From NCBI GenBank assembly GCA_937941555.1, contig CALDHJ010000501.1, forward strand, positions 1 through 14,298: a stretch of DNA of 14,298 nucleotides, read 5' to 3'. Both the position numbers and the translations under genes were made by a program. Of this stretch, positions 13,061 to 14,298 are shown in pieces. Within the stretch, counting starts at the first letter, position 1, and every line of letters begins with the position of its first letter. Source of the stretch: an uncultured Granulosicoccaceae bacterium (GTDB taxonomy: Bacteria > Pseudomonadota > Gammaproteobacteria > CALCKW01). Below the pieces are notes generated by a model. It had not been told where the DNA came from. It searched no databases and saw only the letters and a program-made list of their open reading frames with translations.

Positions 13061-14298
13061 CTAGAATCCGCGCCCCGGCACCCACTCGGTCCCCGCCAGG
13101 GGCACACCGGCCATGGCCGCCGCTTCGATAGTCAGTGCTGCCAGGTCTTCAACCTCAAGATTGTGCACATGCGATTTGCCGCAGGCGCGCGCGATGGTCT
13201 GGGCCTCGAGACTCAGCACACTGAGGTAATTTGCCAGTCGGCGTCCGGCGGCCACAGGATCGAGTCGGGACGCGAGCTCCGGGTCCTGGGTACAGATGCC
13301 TGCCGGATCTCGGCCGTCCTGATAGTCGTCGTAAAATCCGGCGCTGGTGCCAAGCTTGTTGTACTCAGCTTCATACACCGCGTTGTTGTCACCCAAGGCA
13401 ATCAGCGCCGCGGTTCCGATCGACACCGCGTCAGCCCCCATTGCAAGCGCCTTGGCGACATCCGCACCGCTGCGGATTCCGCCCGACACGATGAGTTGAA
13501 CCTTGCGGTGCATGCCGAGCTCGGTCAGTGCCTCAACCGCCTGGCGAACCGCCGGTAGCGTCGGCACACCCACGTGCTCGATGAACACATCCTGTGTCGC
13601 TGCGGTGCCGCCCTGCATGCCATCAACCACCACGACATCTGCGCCTGATTTCACGGCGAGCGTGACATCGTAGTAGGTGCGAGCGGCTCCCACTTTCACG
13701 TAGATCGGCGTTTGCCAGTCGGTGATCTCGCGCAGTTCCTGAATCTTGATCTCGAGATCGTCCGGTCCGGTCCAGTCCGGGTGGCGACACGCGCTGCGTT
13801 GATCGATACCCGCTGGCAGGTCACGCATGTCAGCAACGCGGTCGGATATTTTCTGACCAAGCAGCATGCCACCGCCACCGGGCTTGGCACCCTGACCCAC
13901 TACGATTTCAATCGCATCCGCTTTGCGAAGGTCATCGGGGTTCATGCCATAGCGTGAAGGCAGGTACTGGTAGACGAGGTATTTGGATTGGCCGCGCTCT
14001 TCGGGCGTCATGCCGCCGTCGCCGGTCGTGGTGCTGGTGCCCATCGTCGACGCGCCACGTCCGAGCGCTTCCTTGGCCTGCGCCGACAAAGCCCCGAAAC
14101 TCATACCGGCAATCGTGATCGGGATATCCAGCGTGATCGGTTTCTTGGCGAAGCGATCGCCGAGGGTCACACGGGTGTCGCAGCGTTCGCGATAGCCCTC
14201 AAGCGGGTAGCGGGACATGCTTGCACCCAGAAAAACAAGATCATCAAAACACGGCACACGGCGCTTGGCGCCAAAGCCCCGAATGTCGTAGATGCCAG
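13061..14298 (-). CDS. mgsC: N-methylglutamate synthase FMN subunit MgsC (GltB2-like), 5'-truncated
   Basis: The frame is open from the right edge (first whole codon 14296-14294) to the TAG at 13063-13061, giving 411 residues without an N-terminus. It is the stand-alone FMN-binding synthase domain of glutamate synthase. Visible blocks are GIYDIRGFGAKRR at the edge, FLGASMSRYPLEGY, IAGMSFGALSAQAKEALGRG, a TTTGDGGM loop, GQGAKPGGGGMLLGQKIS, VVVVDGMQGGTAAT and a phosphate-binding LIVSGGIRSGADVAKALAMGAD. An in-frame GTG at 14257 is internal, because family similarity continues upstream of it. The region expected to hold the GltB 3Fe-4S cysteines reads DYQDGRDPAGICTQDPEL and appears to lack them. 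MgsC works with MgsA (amidotransferase-like) and MgsB (GXGXG). GlxD of the rhizobial glx/glnT cluster is the close alternative name. It is transcribed toward gmaS, 93 bases away. Confidence 0.9.
   Translation of the reverse strand, partial: GIYDIRGFGAKRRVPCFDDLVFLGASMSRYPLEGYRERCDTRVTLGDRFAKKPITLDIPITIAGMSFGALSAQAKEALGRGASTMGTSTTTGDGGMTPEERGQSKYLVYQYLPSRYGMNPDDLRKADAIEIVVGQGAKPGGGGMLLGQKISDRVADMRDLPAGIDQRSACRHPDWTGPDDLEIKIQELREITDWQTPIYVKVGAARTYYDVTLAVKSGADVVVVDGMQGGTAATQDVFIEHVGVPTLPAVRQAVEALTELGMHRKVQLIVSGGIRSGADVAKALAMGADAVSIGTAALIALGDNNAVYEAEYNKLGTSAGFYDDYQDGRDPAGICTQDPELASRLDPVAAGRRLANYLSVLSLEAQTIARACGKSHVHNLEVEDLAALTIEAAAMAGVPLAGTEWVPGRGF

Noticed and set aside
1..14298. CRISPR arrays, tRNA or rRNA genes, insertion sequences, integrases, phage or toxin-antitoxin genes
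   Set aside because: I looked for spaced direct repeats, cloverleaf-like segments, transposase or integrase motifs and small overlapping gene pairs, and found none. The only repeats are the djlA minisatellite and short intergenic hairpins.

Overview
The window is GC-rich, gene-dense chromosomal DNA. It most likely comes from a free-living, probably marine, gammaproteobacterium. The case rests on gene content: a DjlA-type membrane J-domain protein, a YheS-type ABC-F ATPase, a YaeB-type TrmO and a DUF2959 lipoprotein are all typical of that class. The transporter and the gmaS/mgsC pair are equally common in alphaproteobacteria, so genus and species cannot be read from the sequence. I see no rRNA, tRNA, CRISPR array, insertion sequence, phage gene or attachment site.

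Left part (1-4350). A 5'-truncated alpha/beta hydrolase (+, to 655) meets a three-gene minus-strand operon tail to tail: DUF2959 lipoprotein (3479-2838), djlA (2825-1899) and an AAA15/RecF-like ATPase (1885-695). The gaps are 12-13 bases, and the last two genes use TTG and GTG starts with close Shine-Dalgarno sequences. Upstream on the same strand lies trmO (4350-3655), for m6t6A37 tRNA methylation. It is divergent from the ABC-F gene (4447-6357).

Middle part (6385-10992). A complete polyamine-family (PotABCD-like) ABC importer lies on the plus strand in the order ATPase, periplasmic binding protein, inner-membrane permease 1, permease 2. Paired inverted repeats lie before the ATPase gene. 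A second pair, including a perfect 11-bp hairpin, separates the binding-protein gene from the permease genes and would suit unequal expression of the subunits. A small unrecognised secreted or membrane-anchored protein (11155-11607) follows.

Right part (11654-14298). Two minus-strand genes converge on the transporter: mgsC (FMN-binding, GltB2-like; cut by the window edge), then gmaS (type III glutamine-synthetase family). Together they point to the N-methylglutamate pathway. GmaS condenses methylamine with glutamate to gamma-glutamylmethylamide, and MgsABC converts that to N-methylglutamate. mgsA and mgsB would be expected just past the right edge. A strong hairpin, fully paired only in the minus-strand RNA, sits between mgsC and gmaS. 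The most interesting hypothesis is that the polyamine-family importer feeds methylated amines or related nitrogen compounds to this pathway.
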